Below, in pieces: positions 1 to 8,318 of a stretch of DNA of 64,000 nucleotides (within the stretch, counting starts at the first letter, position 1; the number at the start of each line of letters is the position of its first letter). The DNA is from Rhodococcus koreensis. Lineage in GTDB: Bacteria; Actinomycetota; Actinomycetes; Mycobacteriales; Mycobacteriaceae. The notes beneath the pieces are model-generated. The model was not told where the DNA came from. It did no database searches and was given only the letters and a program-made list of their open reading frames with translations. Where the stretch lies: NCBI RefSeq assembly GCF_900105905.1, contig NZ_FNSV01000005.1:1860001-1924000 (forward strand). The letters are read 5' to 3'. The position numbers were made by a program, and so were the translations under genes.

Positions 1-746
1 AGGTCCCAGTCGATGCGGAACGGGCGGCCCTGCGCCTCGGACCCGTCGAAGTTCAGAATCGAGTACCCGTCCGCGGTGATCACCACGACCTGGTCCTGCC
101 CCAGCTCGACCGCGTCGCGGGTGTGCTCGATGAACGCCGCGACATCGGACCCGAGGAACGTCTCGCCCTCGCCGACACCGATGACGAGGGGCGTCGAGCG
201 ACGCGCCGCGACGATGGTGTCCGGGTGGTCGGAGTGCGTGAAGACGAGGGTGAACGCACCCTCCAGCCGGCGCAGCACGCTCAGCGCGCTCGCGACGAAG
301 TCGCCTGCCGTCTCACCGGAGGCGTACGCCCGCGCGACGAGGTGCACCGCGACCTCGGTGTCGGTGTCGCTGGCGAAGTCGATTCCGTCGTGCTCGAGTT
401 CGGCCCGCAACGGGGCGAAGTTCTCGATGATGCCGTTGTGGACGACGGCGACCGTGTTGCCCGCGTCGCGGTGCGGGTGCGCGTTGCGGTCGGTGGGCCT
501 GCCGTGCGTGGCCCACCGGGTGTGACCGATCCCCGTGCTCCCGGTGAAGTGCTCGGCCCCGACCTCGTCGAGTTCGGCCTCCAGATTCGCGAGGCGCCCC
601 GCCTTCCGCTCGACCGCCATCCCACCCTGCCCGTCGAGCACGGCGATGCCGGCAGAGTCGTATCCGCGGTATTCCATTCGCCGCAAAGCCTCCACCACAA
701 CAGTCAGAGCCTGCCGGTGGCCGACGTATCCCACGATTCCGCACAT
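1..746 (-). CDS. glmS: Glucosamine--fructose-6-phosphate aminotransferase, N-terminal part (runs off left edge)
   Basis: GlmS makes glucosamine-6-phosphate from fructose-6-phosphate and glutamine, the first committed step to UDP-GlcNAc and peptidoglycan. About 248 residues of a protein usually near 620 are present: the class II glutamine amidotransferase domain. The ATG at 746 is chosen because the protein must begin MCGIVGYVG, where Cys2 is the N-terminal nucleophile after Met removal. Also visible are RRMEYRGYDSAG and the GHTRWATHG glutamine-binding motif. The isomerase (SIS) domains lie beyond the window. The gene diverges from the hydrolase-like gene at 844, with under 100 bp between them for both promoters. 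glmM lies 4 kb away on the same strand, so two steps of the same pathway are near neighbours. Confidence 0.95.
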   Translation of the reverse strand, partial: MCGIVGYVGHRQALTVVVEALRRMEYRGYDSAGIAVLDGQGGMAVERKAGRLANLEAELDEVGAEHFTGSTGIGHTRWATHGRPTDRNAHPHRDAGNTVAVVHNGIIENFAPLRAELEHDGIDFASDTDTEVAVHLVARAYASGETAGDFVASALSVLRRLEGAFTLVFTHSDHPDTIVAARRSTPLVIGVGEGETFLGSDVAAFIEHTRDAVELGQDQVVVITADGYSILNFDGSEAQGRPFRIDWD

Positions 747-843
747 GGTTCATCAGGGTACTTGGACCGGGCGACGCCGCGAAGTCGGAGTGTGGGCCGC
801 ATCGGCTCTCTCGCCGGCCCGCGAATCGGATAACGTTCTCCCC

Positions 844-1680
844 GTGGCGCCGAAACCGAAGACCCTGGCCCGTGAACTGTCCAAGCGGGGACCGCACCGC
901 GTGCTGCGCGGTGACCTCGCCCTCGCCGGACAGCCGGGCGTCGTGTACACGCCCGAATCAGGCTTCAACCTGCCCGCCGTCGCGTTCGCGCACAGCTGGA
1001 TGGCAGGTGTGGACCACTATCGGAAGACACTCGAGCATCTGGCGTCATGGGGAATCGTCGTGGCCGCCCCCAACAGCGAGCGTGGTCCCGTGCCCTCCCA
1101 CCTCGGCCTCGCCACCGACCTGCGGGCCACCCTCGACATCTGTGTGGGTGTGCGTCTCGGTCCGGGGCAGATCAGCGTGCGGCCCGACCGCGTCGCTTTC
1201 GCAGGTCACGGGATGGGTGCAGGGGCGGCCGTGCTCGCCGCCGCCCAGCGGGACGTGGCGGCGGTGGCCGCGTTGTTCCCGGCGCCGACCGCGCCGAAGG
1301 CCGAGAGGTATGCGTCCAAGATCACAGCGCCGGGGCTCATCGTGGCCGGGGCCGACATCGACACCATGAACAGCAACGCCAAGGCGCTGGCCGAGGCGTG
1401 GGGCGGGGAGTATGTCCTGCGCGCCGTCAACGGCGCCTCGGAGTCCGGGCTCACCGAAGGTCGCCGCCTGCTGGGCGCACTCGGCATCGGCGGTTCGGAA
1501 CGCAAGACCCAGCAGATCACCCGCGCGCTGCTGACCGGCTTCCTGCTCTACCACCTCACCGAGGACAAGAAATATGAGGTGTTCGCGAAGGCGGACGCCG
1601 AACTTCCCCACACCACCCTCGTCGATCCGCACGAGGAGCACACCGATGCGGGCTTCAAGGGTGTGCTCCCGCACATCTGA
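844..1680 (+). CDS. Dienelactone-hydrolase-like alpha/beta hydrolase fold protein lacking a nucleophile (Rv3438-like)
   Basis: 278 aa; GTG start at 844, the first in-frame start after the divergent glmS start, giving the N-terminus MAPKPKTLARELSK. The fold is that of dienelactone/PET-hydrolase-type proteins: a strand and oxyanion region (residues about 40-60, FAHSWMAG), a nucleophile-elbow-like segment GHGMGAG at 121-127, and a later strand LIVAGADIDT that could carry the acid. The elbow normally reads G-x-S-x-G or G-x-C-x-G; here the central position, residue 123, is glycine. I therefore infer a catalytically dead or repurposed fold. The position beside glmS matches Rv3438 of M. tuberculosis. 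No signal peptide is visible. The function is unknown; calling it an esterase would be unsafe. Confidence 0.7.
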   Translation: MAPKPKTLARELSKRGPHRVLRGDLALAGQPGVVYTPESGFNLPAVAFAHSWMAGVDHYRKTLEHLASWGIVVAAPNSERGPVPSHLGLATDLRATLDICVGVRLGPGQISVRPDRVAFAGHGMGAGAAVLAAAQRDVAAVAALFPAPTAPKAERYASKITAPGLIVAGADIDTMNSNAKALAEAWGGEYVLRAVNGASESGLTEGRRLLGALGIGGSERKTQQITRALLTGFLLYHLTEDKKYEVFAKADAELPHTTLVDPHEEHTDAGFKGVLPHI

Positions 1681-1687
1681 GGTCCGG

Positions 1688-1909
1688 TCACACCAGCCAG
1701 CTGCGGGGGCGATAGAACTCGTCGTCGTCGAGTGTTCCCTGTCGCGGCGGCAACACCGGCGGCACTGCGGCCGCGGGCTCGGCACGGCCGCGGTTCGCTG
1801 CGGCTGCCTCGTCTCTGGCTCTGGCTTCGTCGATCCGCTCCCGGAACAGTTCCAGGTCGGCGCGCATCTGTGCCCGTTGTGCCCGCAACTGGGCGGCTCG
1901 GTGGCTCAC
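1688..1909 (-). CDS. Small hypothetical protein, third gene of a putative ESX-substrate operon
   Basis: 73 aa, GTG start at 1909 that overlaps the TGA of the upstream 721-aa gene in a GTGA junction, which argues for translational coupling and for a real gene despite its size. The first 40 residues are charged and Arg/Ala/Glu-rich with heptad-like spacing (LRAQRAQMRADLELFRER), suggesting a short amphipathic or coiled-coil helix. A Pro-rich stretch and an acidic DDDEFYRPR tail follow. I recognise no family. Its context, immediately downstream of two WXG/EspC-like genes, suggests a small partner or chaperone for them, but that is inference only. It ends 7 bp from the stop of the convergent gene at 844-1680. 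Confidence 0.6.
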   Translation of the reverse strand: MSHRAAQLRAQRAQMRADLELFRERIDEARARDEAAAANRGRAEPAAAVPPVLPPRQGTLDDDEFYRPRSWLV

Positions 1910-4071
1910 AGTGGACCGGCCTCGGCCAGCTCGGCGCCGCTGTCGAGTCCGGCGACCGGACCGGTCGCGAGTTCGGGTGCAGACCGCGGTTCCTGCGGCG
2001 GGGCCGGTGCGTCGGGCGCCGCGGGGGCGGGCTCCTCCTGCATCGTCACCACCTGCGGTGGCGGGACGGTTGCGGCGTCCCCGGCAGGCACGGGTGCCGG
2101 TGCGTCCTCCTGGTCCGGCACGTCGTCCCCGGCATCTCCGTCCGGCGGCGGCCCGTCTTCAGCCGTCGTCGGCGGCGCGTCTGCTCCAGCGTCGACCCGC
2201 GATTCCGGGTCGGGCTCGGCGGGTGCGCAGTCGGCACCGTCGGGGTCTCCGTCGGCGGCAGCGGTTTCGGCGAGGATCTGCGGCAGACCGTCCGGGCCGA
2301 TCTCGACTCCGAATCTGGCCGTCCCGCCCTGTCCGTCGCTCATCTCGAGATGAATCCCCTGACCGTCCGCAGCGACGGCGAGCGTCCACGACTGTCCGTC
2401 GAGGTCCAGTTCGAGACTCTTGCCGTGAGCCGGCTCGCCTTCGTCCGCAGGCGGATCGTCGAGTTCTTCACGGAGGTCGTCGGGGTTCCCGTCCTCGTCG
2501 GCCCTGTCGGTGAGGCCCGAGAGGGTGTCCTCGATCAACGGGCGCAGGATGGAACCGAGATCGACCAGACCGCCCGAAAGGCCCTGCCGCACCAGATCGC
2601 CCAGGCCGGGGACGTTTCCCGTGCTCTGGACGGCGCCCGGTGCCGGCACGAGTGACCCGGGAATCCCGGCAAGCCCGGGCATTGCGGGCGGGACCGGTGC
2701 GACCGGGGCAGTCGTCATGGGCGCCGTGGCCGTCGGAGGGGCCACGGGCGCCGGCTGTGCAGCCCCGATCGGAGAAGCCGCAGCGATCGGGGGCGCGGCG
2801 GCCGCCGGACCGGTGGTCGCGTCGCCGCCACCGGATCGAGGCGGGACGTACGCGGGGCCGTCGTTCGCGGGTGCCGCGGCCGGTCCGGCCGGCGCAGCAG
2901 GTGCGGGAGCAGGTCCCGGTGCCGCAGCCGGGACGGTGCCGGCGTTCTGGACCTCGGGTGCACTCGGCGCGGGCGCCGGTTCGGGGGTGTCCTCGGGACG
3001 GAACCCGGGCTGCACCTCGATCGACCGCGCCTCGGCGACGACGGCGTCGTAGGCGGCGTGCACCGCATCGGCGCAGTCCGCACAGGCAGCGGTGAACTCC
3101 TGCTGCTTCTCCTCGTACACGCGCCGGAAGTTCGCGTCGAGCCAGTCCTTGGCGATTCCGGCGGCCCGCCGCACCACGTCGTCGCGGTCGAGGCGGCGGA
3201 GCGCACCGGCGCCCCCGTCCTTGTACAGGCCGTTCACGTGCCGGTAGTCGTCGTCGGCGAGTTCGGGGAACCAGTAGGACGCGTCTTCCATGCAATCCTT
3301 CGCGACGGAATTCTCGCCGTCCTTGCCCTCGGCGTAGATCTGCGCGAGGACGTCGATCTGCGCGGCGCTGTATCCCCCGACCGTCGGCTGGTGCAGCGAC
3401 ACCACCTTGTACGCCTTGTTCGTCACGGCGGCGCTCAGGGTGAGGTTCGCTTCGAACAGCACCTCGGCGAGGTCGCCGAGCCGATCGACGGTGGCGGCGA
3501 CCTGAGCGTTCCGGCGGTCGGCGGCGTCGATCGCTGCCGCGGCCGCGATTCCGCTCCACCCGGTTCGCACCGCGGTGACGCATTTCTCGTTGTCGTCGAG
3601 TTCCGTGCGGGCCGTGTCGACGCTGCGTCCGAGGGTGTCGATGTCGCGGGCGAGCGCGTGCAGGCGCATCCCCCGCTCGGCGTCGAACCGAGCGTAGTAG
3701 TCGGTGAGTTCGAGGGATTCGTATCCCAGTTTTTTCGCGGCGGGGAGGAACAACTCGAAGAATTCGAGCCCGTGAGCGCCGAGATCGAGCATGTCCTCGG
3801 GATCGTTGAGGGCATCCGGGCGCAGGTGCTCTCCCAGCGCGATGCGGGATGTGTTGGCGGTCTGGGCGTCGCTGCCGTGCTCGAGCAGTGCCGCGTACCG
3901 CTGGTCGGCGGACGGCGTCCGGTCACGTTTGCCGAGTCCGTACTCGTCGAAGTACGGCTGCCACGATGACTCGTCTTCCTCTCGGGAGGCGGCCCACGCC
4001 TGGAGGAGTTGCTCCTTGAACTCGCGGCTCAGGTTCGGGTCTTCGATCAGCGTTCTGGGATCCGTGGTCAC
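1906..4071 (-). CDS. Large Ala/Pro-rich protein with helical WXG-like N-terminal domain (Rv3439c-like)
   Basis: 721 aa. GTG at 4071 is chosen because it overlaps the TGA of the 102-aa gene (GTGA); a second GTG sits one codon upstream. Residues 1 to about 345 are helical and contain a WSG turn at 172-174 inside an Ala-rich helix pair, resembling long WXG/EspB-type ESX substrates. Residues about 350-500 are a low-complexity Pro/Ala linker. A short folded stretch rich in beta-type residues follows (LELDLDGQSWTLAV, about 570-630), then an acidic Pro-rich tail. There is no signal peptide or membrane helix. The position between glmM and the Rv3438-like gene matches Rv3439c, an Ala/Pro-rich protein of unknown role. 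I infer a secreted or envelope-associated partner of the 102-aa protein; the function is not known. Confidence 0.65.
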   Translation of the reverse strand: MTTDPRTLIEDPNLSREFKEQLLQAWAASREEDESSWQPYFDEYGLGKRDRTPSADQRYAALLEHGSDAQTANTSRIALGEHLRPDALNDPEDMLDLGAHGLEFFELFLPAAKKLGYESLELTDYYARFDAERGMRLHALARDIDTLGRSVDTARTELDDNEKCVTAVRTGWSGIAAAAAIDAADRRNAQVAATVDRLGDLAEVLFEANLTLSAAVTNKAYKVVSLHQPTVGGYSAAQIDVLAQIYAEGKDGENSVAKDCMEDASYWFPELADDDYRHVNGLYKDGGAGALRRLDRDDVVRRAAGIAKDWLDANFRRVYEEKQQEFTAACADCADAVHAAYDAVVAEARSIEVQPGFRPEDTPEPAPAPSAPEVQNAGTVPAAAPGPAPAPAAPAGPAAAPANDGPAYVPPRSGGGDATTGPAAAAPPIAAASPIGAAQPAPVAPPTATAPMTTAPVAPVPPAMPGLAGIPGSLVPAPGAVQSTGNVPGLGDLVRQGLSGGLVDLGSILRPLIEDTLSGLTDRADEDGNPDDLREELDDPPADEGEPAHGKSLELDLDGQSWTLAVAADGQGIHLEMSDGQGGTARFGVEIGPDGLPQILAETAAADGDPDGADCAPAEPDPESRVDAGADAPPTTAEDGPPPDGDAGDDVPDQEDAPAPVPAGDAATVPPPQVVTMQEEPAPAAPDAPAPPQEPRSAPELATGPVAGLDSGAELAEAGPL

Positions 4072-4376
4072 CACTGCACCCCGTCCACGTCGGCGGCCAC
4101 GCTCGCGTCCGTTCCGGAGTAGCGCGCCGCGGCCTCCCGGAACGCGTGACCGAACGATTCCGCGTCCGCGGCCCACTGCTCGAGCGCGCCCCCGACGACG
4201 CCGAGGGCGTCCCGCACCGCGTCGCCCTTCGCGGTGTAGTCGCGGCCCGCCTGCGCTCCGGCGAATTCCAGCCGGGCGGTCTCGGCGGCCCGCTGTCTCA
4301 GAACCTCCGCCGACCGCAGCAGCCTGGTGCCCGCGTCCGTCACCACCGCGACGTCCACCTCGAGTCCCTCGCCCAT
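4068..4376 (-). CDS. EspC/WXG100-like small helical protein with YxxxD-type signal (Rv3440c-like)
   Basis: 102 aa, ATG at 4376 preceded by a G-rich ribosome site. The protein is two long Ala-rich helices, the shape of EspC/WXG100-type T7SS targets. Near the C-terminus the sequence RYSGTDAS gives Y-x-x-x-D, the general type VII export motif, placed after the second helix as expected. It has no WXG turn; a W lies at about residue 70 (EQWAAD) and the protein ends in W. It is the first gene of a three-gene, end-overlapping set, with an EspB-like large protein and a tiny third protein downstream. EspC-like proteins are usually co-secreted with a larger partner, which fits. Which ESX system it uses is inferred from the nearby ESX-4 locus. 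Confidence 0.65.
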   Translation of the reverse strand: MGEGLEVDVAVVTDAGTRLLRSAEVLRQRAAETARLEFAGAQAGRDYTAKGDAVRDALGVVGGALEQWAADAESFGHAFREAAARYSGTDASVAADVDGVQW

Positions 4377-4415
4377 TGCCCCACCCTCTCTTCGCGACCT
4401 ACTGCATTAGACGCG

Positions 4416-4454
4416 ACAGCGCACCGATCGGTTCCCGGCCGATCGGTGCGCTGT
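4416..4454. terminator. Hairpin terminator downstream of glmM
   Basis: A perfect 16-bp inverted repeat (4416-4431 and 4439-4454) with a 7-nt loop lies 11 bp past the glmM stop and upstream of the 102-aa gene start. It has no clear T-run on either strand, as is common for actinobacterial terminators. It separates glmM transcription from the ESX-like operon. Confidence 0.75.
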
Positions 4455-4465
4455 GTCCGCTCGCA

Positions 4466-5803
4466 TCACACGGAGGCGACGGTACCCGCCAGTTCGTCGG
4501 CGAGCTTACGAGCCACTTCGAGATCGGAAGCCTCGACCATCACCCGCACGAGTTGCTCGGTGCCGGACGGCCGCAGGAGCACCCGCCCGTTCTCACCGAG
4601 GCTGCGCTCCGCGGCCAGCACTGCGTCGAGCACGACCGGGGACGCGGCGACGGCACGCTTGTCGGCGACCTTCACGTTGATCAGGACCTGCGGGAGCGTC
4701 GTCATCGCCGACGCCAGTTCCGCGATCGGCTGCCCGGTTTCCGCCATCCGGCCCATCAGCCGCAGTCCCGTCAGCACTCCGTCACCGGTGGTGCCGAAGG
4801 CGGGGAACACGACGTGACCGGACTGTTCGCCGCCCAGGCTGAACCCGCCGGATCGGAGTCCCTCGAGGACGTAGCGATCACCGACCGCCGTGGTGACCAG
4901 CGAGATTCCGGCCTCGCGCATGGCGATGTGCAGACCGAGATTGCTCATGACGGTCGCGACGAGGGTGTCGTCCACCAGTTCGCCCGCATCACGCATGCCG
5001 AGGGCGAGCACGGTCATGATGGCGTCGCCGTCGATGAGGGAACCGGCTGCGTCGACGGCGAGGCATCGATCCGCATCCCCGTCGTGCGCGAGCCCGAGGT
5101 CGGCGCCGTGCCGGACGACGGCCTTCTGCAGACCCTCGAGGTGCGTCGATCCGCAGTTCTCGTTGATGTTGAGTCCGTCGGGTTCGGCGTTGATCGCGAC
5201 GACCGTGGCGCCGGCGGCCCGGTAGGCGGCGGGGGCGACATCCGAGGCCGCGCCGTGCGCGCAGTCGACCACCACGGTCAGTCCGTCGAGGCTGTTCGGG
5301 AGTGCGGTGGTCAGGTGCTGCAGGTACCGGTCCGCGGCGTCCGGCACCGTGCGGACACGTCCGATCCCGGCCCCGGTCGGCGCCCGCCGTGTCGCGGTGC
5401 CGGTGGCGACGGACTCGATCCGGTCTTCCACCTCGTCGTCGAGTTTGTGTCCGCCTGCCGCGAAGATCTTGATGCCGTTGTCTGGCATAGGATTGTGCGA
5501 GGCGGAGATCATGACACCGAGAGCCGCGTCCAGTTCCGCGGTCAGGAACGCCACCGCAGGCGTCGGCAGCACCCCGACGTTCAGGACGTCGACGCCGGCA
5601 GACGTCAGGCCCGCGACGACCGCCGCCTCGAGCATTTCGCCGCTGGCTCTCGGGTCACGGCCGACCACGGCCGTCTTGCGTCCGCCCGAACCCGGCGACG
5701 CCAGCACCGTCGCTGCGGCGGAGGCCACCTGCAACGCCAGCTCGGCGGTCAGCTCGGTATTCGCGAGACCACGAACCCCATCCGTCCCGAACAATCGACC
5801 CAT
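4466..5803 (-). CDS. glmM: Phosphoglucosamine mutase
   Basis: Converts glucosamine-6-phosphate to glucosamine-1-phosphate for UDP-GlcNAc synthesis, using a phosphoserine intermediate. 445 aa, the normal family length. The ATG at 5803 gives the canonical start [12 protein letters not shown]; the longer reading to 5821 adds six residues with no family support. The catalytic serine is S102 in [12 protein letters not shown]. The metal loop DGDADR and the sugar-binding motif GGEQSGH are present, as is the phosphate-binding loop near the end ([14 protein letters not shown]). It lies downstream of rplM-rpsI on the same strand, separated by two hairpins, the same order as M. tuberculosis rplM-rpsI-mrsA. 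Confidence 0.97.
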   Translation of the reverse strand: MGRLFGTDGVRGLANTELTAELALQVASAAATVLASPGSGGRKTAVVGRDPRASGEMLEAAVVAGLTSAGVDVLNVGVLPTPAVAFLTAELDAALGVMISASHNPMPDNGIKIFAAGGHKLDDEVEDRIESVATGTATRRAPTGAGIGRVRTVPDAADRYLQHLTTALPNSLDGLTVVVDCAHGAASDVAPAAYRAAGATVVAINAEPDGLNINENCGSTHLEGLQKAVVRHGADLGLAHDGDADRCLAVDAAGSLIDGDAIMTVLALGMRDAGELVDDTLVATVMSNLGLHIAMREAGISLVTTAVGDRYVLEGLRSGGFSLGGEQSGHVVFPAFGTTGDGVLTGLRLMGRMAETGQPIAELASAMTTLPQVLINVKVADKRAVAASPVVLDAVLAAERSLGENGRVLLRPSGTEQLVRVMVEASDLEVARKLADELAGTVASV

Positions 5804-5852
5804 AGACCAGACCCCTCGCACCTAGAAAACCCATTACATCTCGGATAAAGCA

Positions 5853-5891
5853 CGAGAGCAGGCGTCCGGTAACGATGGACGCCTGCTCTCG
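5853..5891. terminator. Hairpin terminator after rpsI (proximal to glmM)
   Basis: A perfect 15-bp inverted repeat (5853-5867 and 5877-5891) with a 9-nt loop lies between rpsI and glmM. In the minus direction the stem is followed by a weak T-containing stretch. It probably ends most rplM-rpsI transcripts and leaves only 50 bp for a glmM promoter or leader. Confidence 0.75.
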
Positions 5892-5903
5892 GGAAGAACA
5901 GGT

Positions 5904-5934
5904 GCCGAAGCCGACCCCGGAGGGCGGCTTCGGC
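5904..5934. terminator. Second hairpin directly after rpsI stop
   Basis: A 10-bp GC-rich stem (5904-5913 and 5925-5934) with an 11-nt loop begins 6 bp past the rpsI stop codon. It stands in tandem with the longer hairpin at 5853-5891, so rpsI is followed by two successive stem-loops. Confidence 0.55.
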
Positions 5935-5940
5935 GACACA

Positions 5941-6477
5941 TCAGCGCTTCGAGTACTGAGATGCCTTGCGGGCCTTCTTCAGGCCGTACTTCTTGCGCTC
6001 GACGGCGCGGGCGTCACGCGTGAGGAAGCCGGCGCTCTTGAGAGCCGGACGGTCCTCGGGGGTGACCTCGATGAGCGCGCGGGCGATGGCGAGACGCAGG
6101 GCGCCGGCCTGTCCGGACGGTCCGCCACCGTGCAGCAGCGCCACGATGTCGAAGGACTCGGCACGCTCGACCGTGACCAGCGGAGCCTTGATCAGCTGCT
6201 GGTGCACCTTGTTCGGGAAGTAGTCCTCGATGGTGCGGCCGTTGAGCTTGAAGTCGCCCGAACCGGGGGTCAGACGGACGCGGACAACCGCTTCCTTACG
6301 ACGACCGACGGTCTGGATGGGGCGATCGATCACGATCGGGGCCTGCGGCGCAGCAGCGGCCTCGATGTCCTCGGCGACCTCGGGCTCCTCGACGGACACG
6401 TACTCGTCCGCCGCGACCTCGACAACCTCGGTGATCTCTTCGGGGTTGGACACGTTCTGCTCCTCCGGCGCCGTCAC
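5941..6477 (-). CDS. rpsI: 30S ribosomal protein S9
   Basis: uS9 contacts the P-site tRNA with its basic C-terminal tail. 178 aa; the conserved domain starts near residue 50 ([18 protein letters not shown]) and ends in the expected basic tail [17 protein letters not shown]. The first 45-50 residues are an acidic Glu/Val/Ala-rich extension typical of actinobacterial S9. GTG at 6477 overlaps the rplM stop (GTGA), so the two genes are translationally coupled; another GTG at codon 9 is possible. Confidence 0.97.
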   Translation of the reverse strand: MTAPEEQNVSNPEEITEVVEVAADEYVSVEEPEVAEDIEAAAAPQAPIVIDRPIQTVGRRKEAVVRVRLTPGSGDFKLNGRTIEDYFPNKVHQQLIKAPLVTVERAESFDIVALLHGGGPSGQAGALRLAIARALIEVTPEDRPALKSAGFLTRDARAVERKKYGLKKARKASQYSKR

Positions 6478-6917
6478 TGGGCCACCTGCTTGATCTCGAA
6501 TGGCACCGGCTGCTGCGCGGCGTGGGGGTGGTTCGGGCCCGCGTAGACCTTCAGCTTGCTGCTGATGGCGCGACCCAGCTTGTTCTTGGGGAGCATGCCG
6601 ACGATGGCCTTCTCCACGAGGCGGTCGGGGTTCTTGTCGAGAACCTCACCGACGGAGCGGGACTTCAGACCACCGGGGTGTCCGGAGTGGTGGTAGAGGA
6701 ACTTGCCCTCGCGCTTGTTGCCGCTGATCGCGACCTTCTCGGCGTTGATGATGACGACGAAGTCGCCGCCGTCAACGTGCGGTGCAAAGGTGGGCTTGTG
6801 CTTGCCGCGCAGCAAGTTGGCTGCCTGGACGGCAAGGCGGCCGAGCACCACGTCAGTGGCGTCGATGACGTGCCACGTGCGGGTCACATCTCCGGCCTTC
6901 GGGGTGTACGTAGACAC
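6474..6917 (-). CDS. rplM: 50S ribosomal protein L13
   Basis: 147 aa, full length for uL13. GTG start at 6917 with a GA-rich ribosome site. Family segments seen: [17 protein letters not shown], the GDFVVIINA core, and [11 protein letters not shown]. It is the first gene of the two-gene rplM-rpsI operon, with a good sigma-70-type promoter match at 7053-7082. Confidence 0.97.
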   Translation of the reverse strand: MSTYTPKAGDVTRTWHVIDATDVVLGRLAVQAANLLRGKHKPTFAPHVDGGDFVVIINAEKVAISGNKREGKFLYHHSGHPGGLKSRSVGEVLDKNPDRLVEKAIVGMLPKNKLGRAISSKLKVYAGPNHPHAAQQPVPFEIKQVAQ

Positions 6918-7052
6918 AGAACTTCCTCGTCTTGTTCAATCCGCTGCTGGCCATTGCGTATCGTCGAGCGATTCCCGGCGGCCAGTTGAGACCCGAGAAC
7001 CGCCAGCCACTGCGACACGGAGACGCAGCGGCGCACGGCACGCCAACGGAGA

Positions 7053-7082
7053 ACAATACCGGTCAGGGCGCCCCAGGGTCAA
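7053..7082 (-). promoter_or_regulatory. Candidate rplM-rpsI promoter
   Basis: On the minus strand TTGACC (7082-7077) and TATTGT (7058-7053) are separated by 18 bp, close to the housekeeping consensus. Transcription would start about 130 nt upstream of rplM. The -35 box abuts the end of rocD. Confidence 0.5.
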
Positions 7083-7085
7083 AAC

Positions 7086-8312
7086 TCACTCGGCGAGCGC
7101 ATCGGCGAGCTGTTCGACGGCCCACGTCAGCTCGTCGCGTTCGATCACCAGCGGCGGGGCGATGCGGATCGTGCCCTCGTGCGCGTCCTTCGCGAGGACC
7201 CGGCGCGCCAGGAGTCTTTCACAGATCGTCCGGGCGGCCGGCATACCGTCGGCGAGCTGCACACCGGCCCACAGTCCGCGCCCGCGCACCTCCGACACGT
7301 GTTCGGGAGGCAACTGCGACAGCATGTCGTGCAGGTAGGCGCCCAGTTCACGGCTTCGCTCCTGATATTCGCCGGTCTCGAGCAGGTCCACCACCGCACT
7401 GCCCACCGCGCAGGCGAGCGGGTTACCCCCGAACGTGCTGCCGTGCTGCCCGGGGCCTATCACCGCCATCACCGGCCAGTCGGCGACGACGGCGGAGACC
7501 GGCATCAGGCCGCCGCCGAGCGCCTTGCCCAGCACGTACACGTCGGGGGTCACGTTCTCGTGGTCGCACGCGAACGTGTCGCCGGTCCGTCCGAGCCCGC
7601 TCTGGATCTCGTCGGCGATCATCAGGATTCCGCGCCGGGTACAGATGTCCCGGACCGCCGCGAGGTAGCCCGGGGGCGGCACCAGGACTCCGGCCTCACC
7701 CTGGATCGGTTCGAGGAGCACGGCCACCGTGTTCTCGGTGATCGCGGCCTCGAGCGCCGCCGCGTTCCCGTATTCGACGGACGAGAACCCTGCCGGGTAC
7801 GGACCGAACCCGGCGTACGCGTCCGGATCGGACGAGAACCCGACGATCGTGATGGTGCGGCCGTGGAAGTTCCCGGCGCACGTGATTACCTCGGCGCGCC
7901 CCGGCGGCACACCCTTGACGTCGTACCCCCACTTACGGGCCAGTTTCAGCGCGGTCTCGACGGCCTCGGCGCCCGTGTTCATGGGCAGCACCGCGTCCTT
8001 CCGGCACAGCCGGCTCAGGTCCTCGCAGAAGGTAGCGAAACGGTCGTGCTGGAACGCGCGGCTGGTCAGGGTGAGCCGGCCGAGTTGTTCGCGCGCCACC
8101 CGGACGAGCGCGGGGTGTGCGTGGCCGAAGTTGAGTGCCGAGTAACCGGCGAGCACATCCAGGTAGTCGACGCCGTCGATTCCCTTCACCCATGCGCCGG
8201 CACCCGATTCGATCACGACCGGCAGCGGGGAGTAGTTGTGGGCGCTGTGCTCCTCGGCCCTCTTCAGCTGCTCACGCGTGGCATCCGACACGGAAACGAC
8301 ACCGTCCGACAT
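7086..8312 (-). CDS. rocD: Ornithine aminotransferase (PLP-dependent class III)
   Basis: Transfers the delta-amino group of ornithine to 2-oxoglutarate, giving glutamate semialdehyde, in arginine/ornithine catabolism. 408 aa, full length, ATG at 8312. Family features: HNYSPLPVV near the start, the NTGAEAVETALK phosphate loop, GNFHGRT, ADEIQSGLGRTG with the PLP-contacting Asp, and the Schiff-base lysine in VLGKALGGG. The stop of the DDAH-like gene is 6 bp upstream, so the two form an operon. In M. tuberculosis the same pairing (rocD1/rocD2 with Rv2323c and an AsnC regulator) exists at a different locus. Confidence 0.93.
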   Translation of the reverse strand: MSDGVVSVSDATREQLKRAEEHSAHNYSPLPVVIESGAGAWVKGIDGVDYLDVLAGYSALNFGHAHPALVRVAREQLGRLTLTSRAFQHDRFATFCEDLSRLCRKDAVLPMNTGAEAVETALKLARKWGYDVKGVPPGRAEVITCAGNFHGRTITIVGFSSDPDAYAGFGPYPAGFSSVEYGNAAALEAAITENTVAVLLEPIQGEAGVLVPPPGYLAAVRDICTRRGILMIADEIQSGLGRTGDTFACDHENVTPDVYVLGKALGGGLMPVSAVVADWPVMAVIGPGQHGSTFGGNPLACAVGSAVVDLLETGEYQERSRELGAYLHDMLSQLPPEHVSEVRGRGLWAGVQLADGMPAARTICERLLARRVLAKDAHEGTIRIAPPLVIERDELTWAVEQLADALAE

Positions 8313-8318
8313 TGCTGG

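Noticed and set aside
3791-5848. 685-codon plus-strand ORF opposite glmM and the ESX-like genes
   Set aside because: Antisense shadow typical of high-GC DNA; no protein family pattern, and the minus-strand genes explain the region completely.
5904-5934. Riboswitch upstream of glmM (a glmS-ribozyme-like element was considered)
   Set aside because: The region is only two simple stem-loops next to the rpsI stop; no conserved ribozyme core could be recognised.
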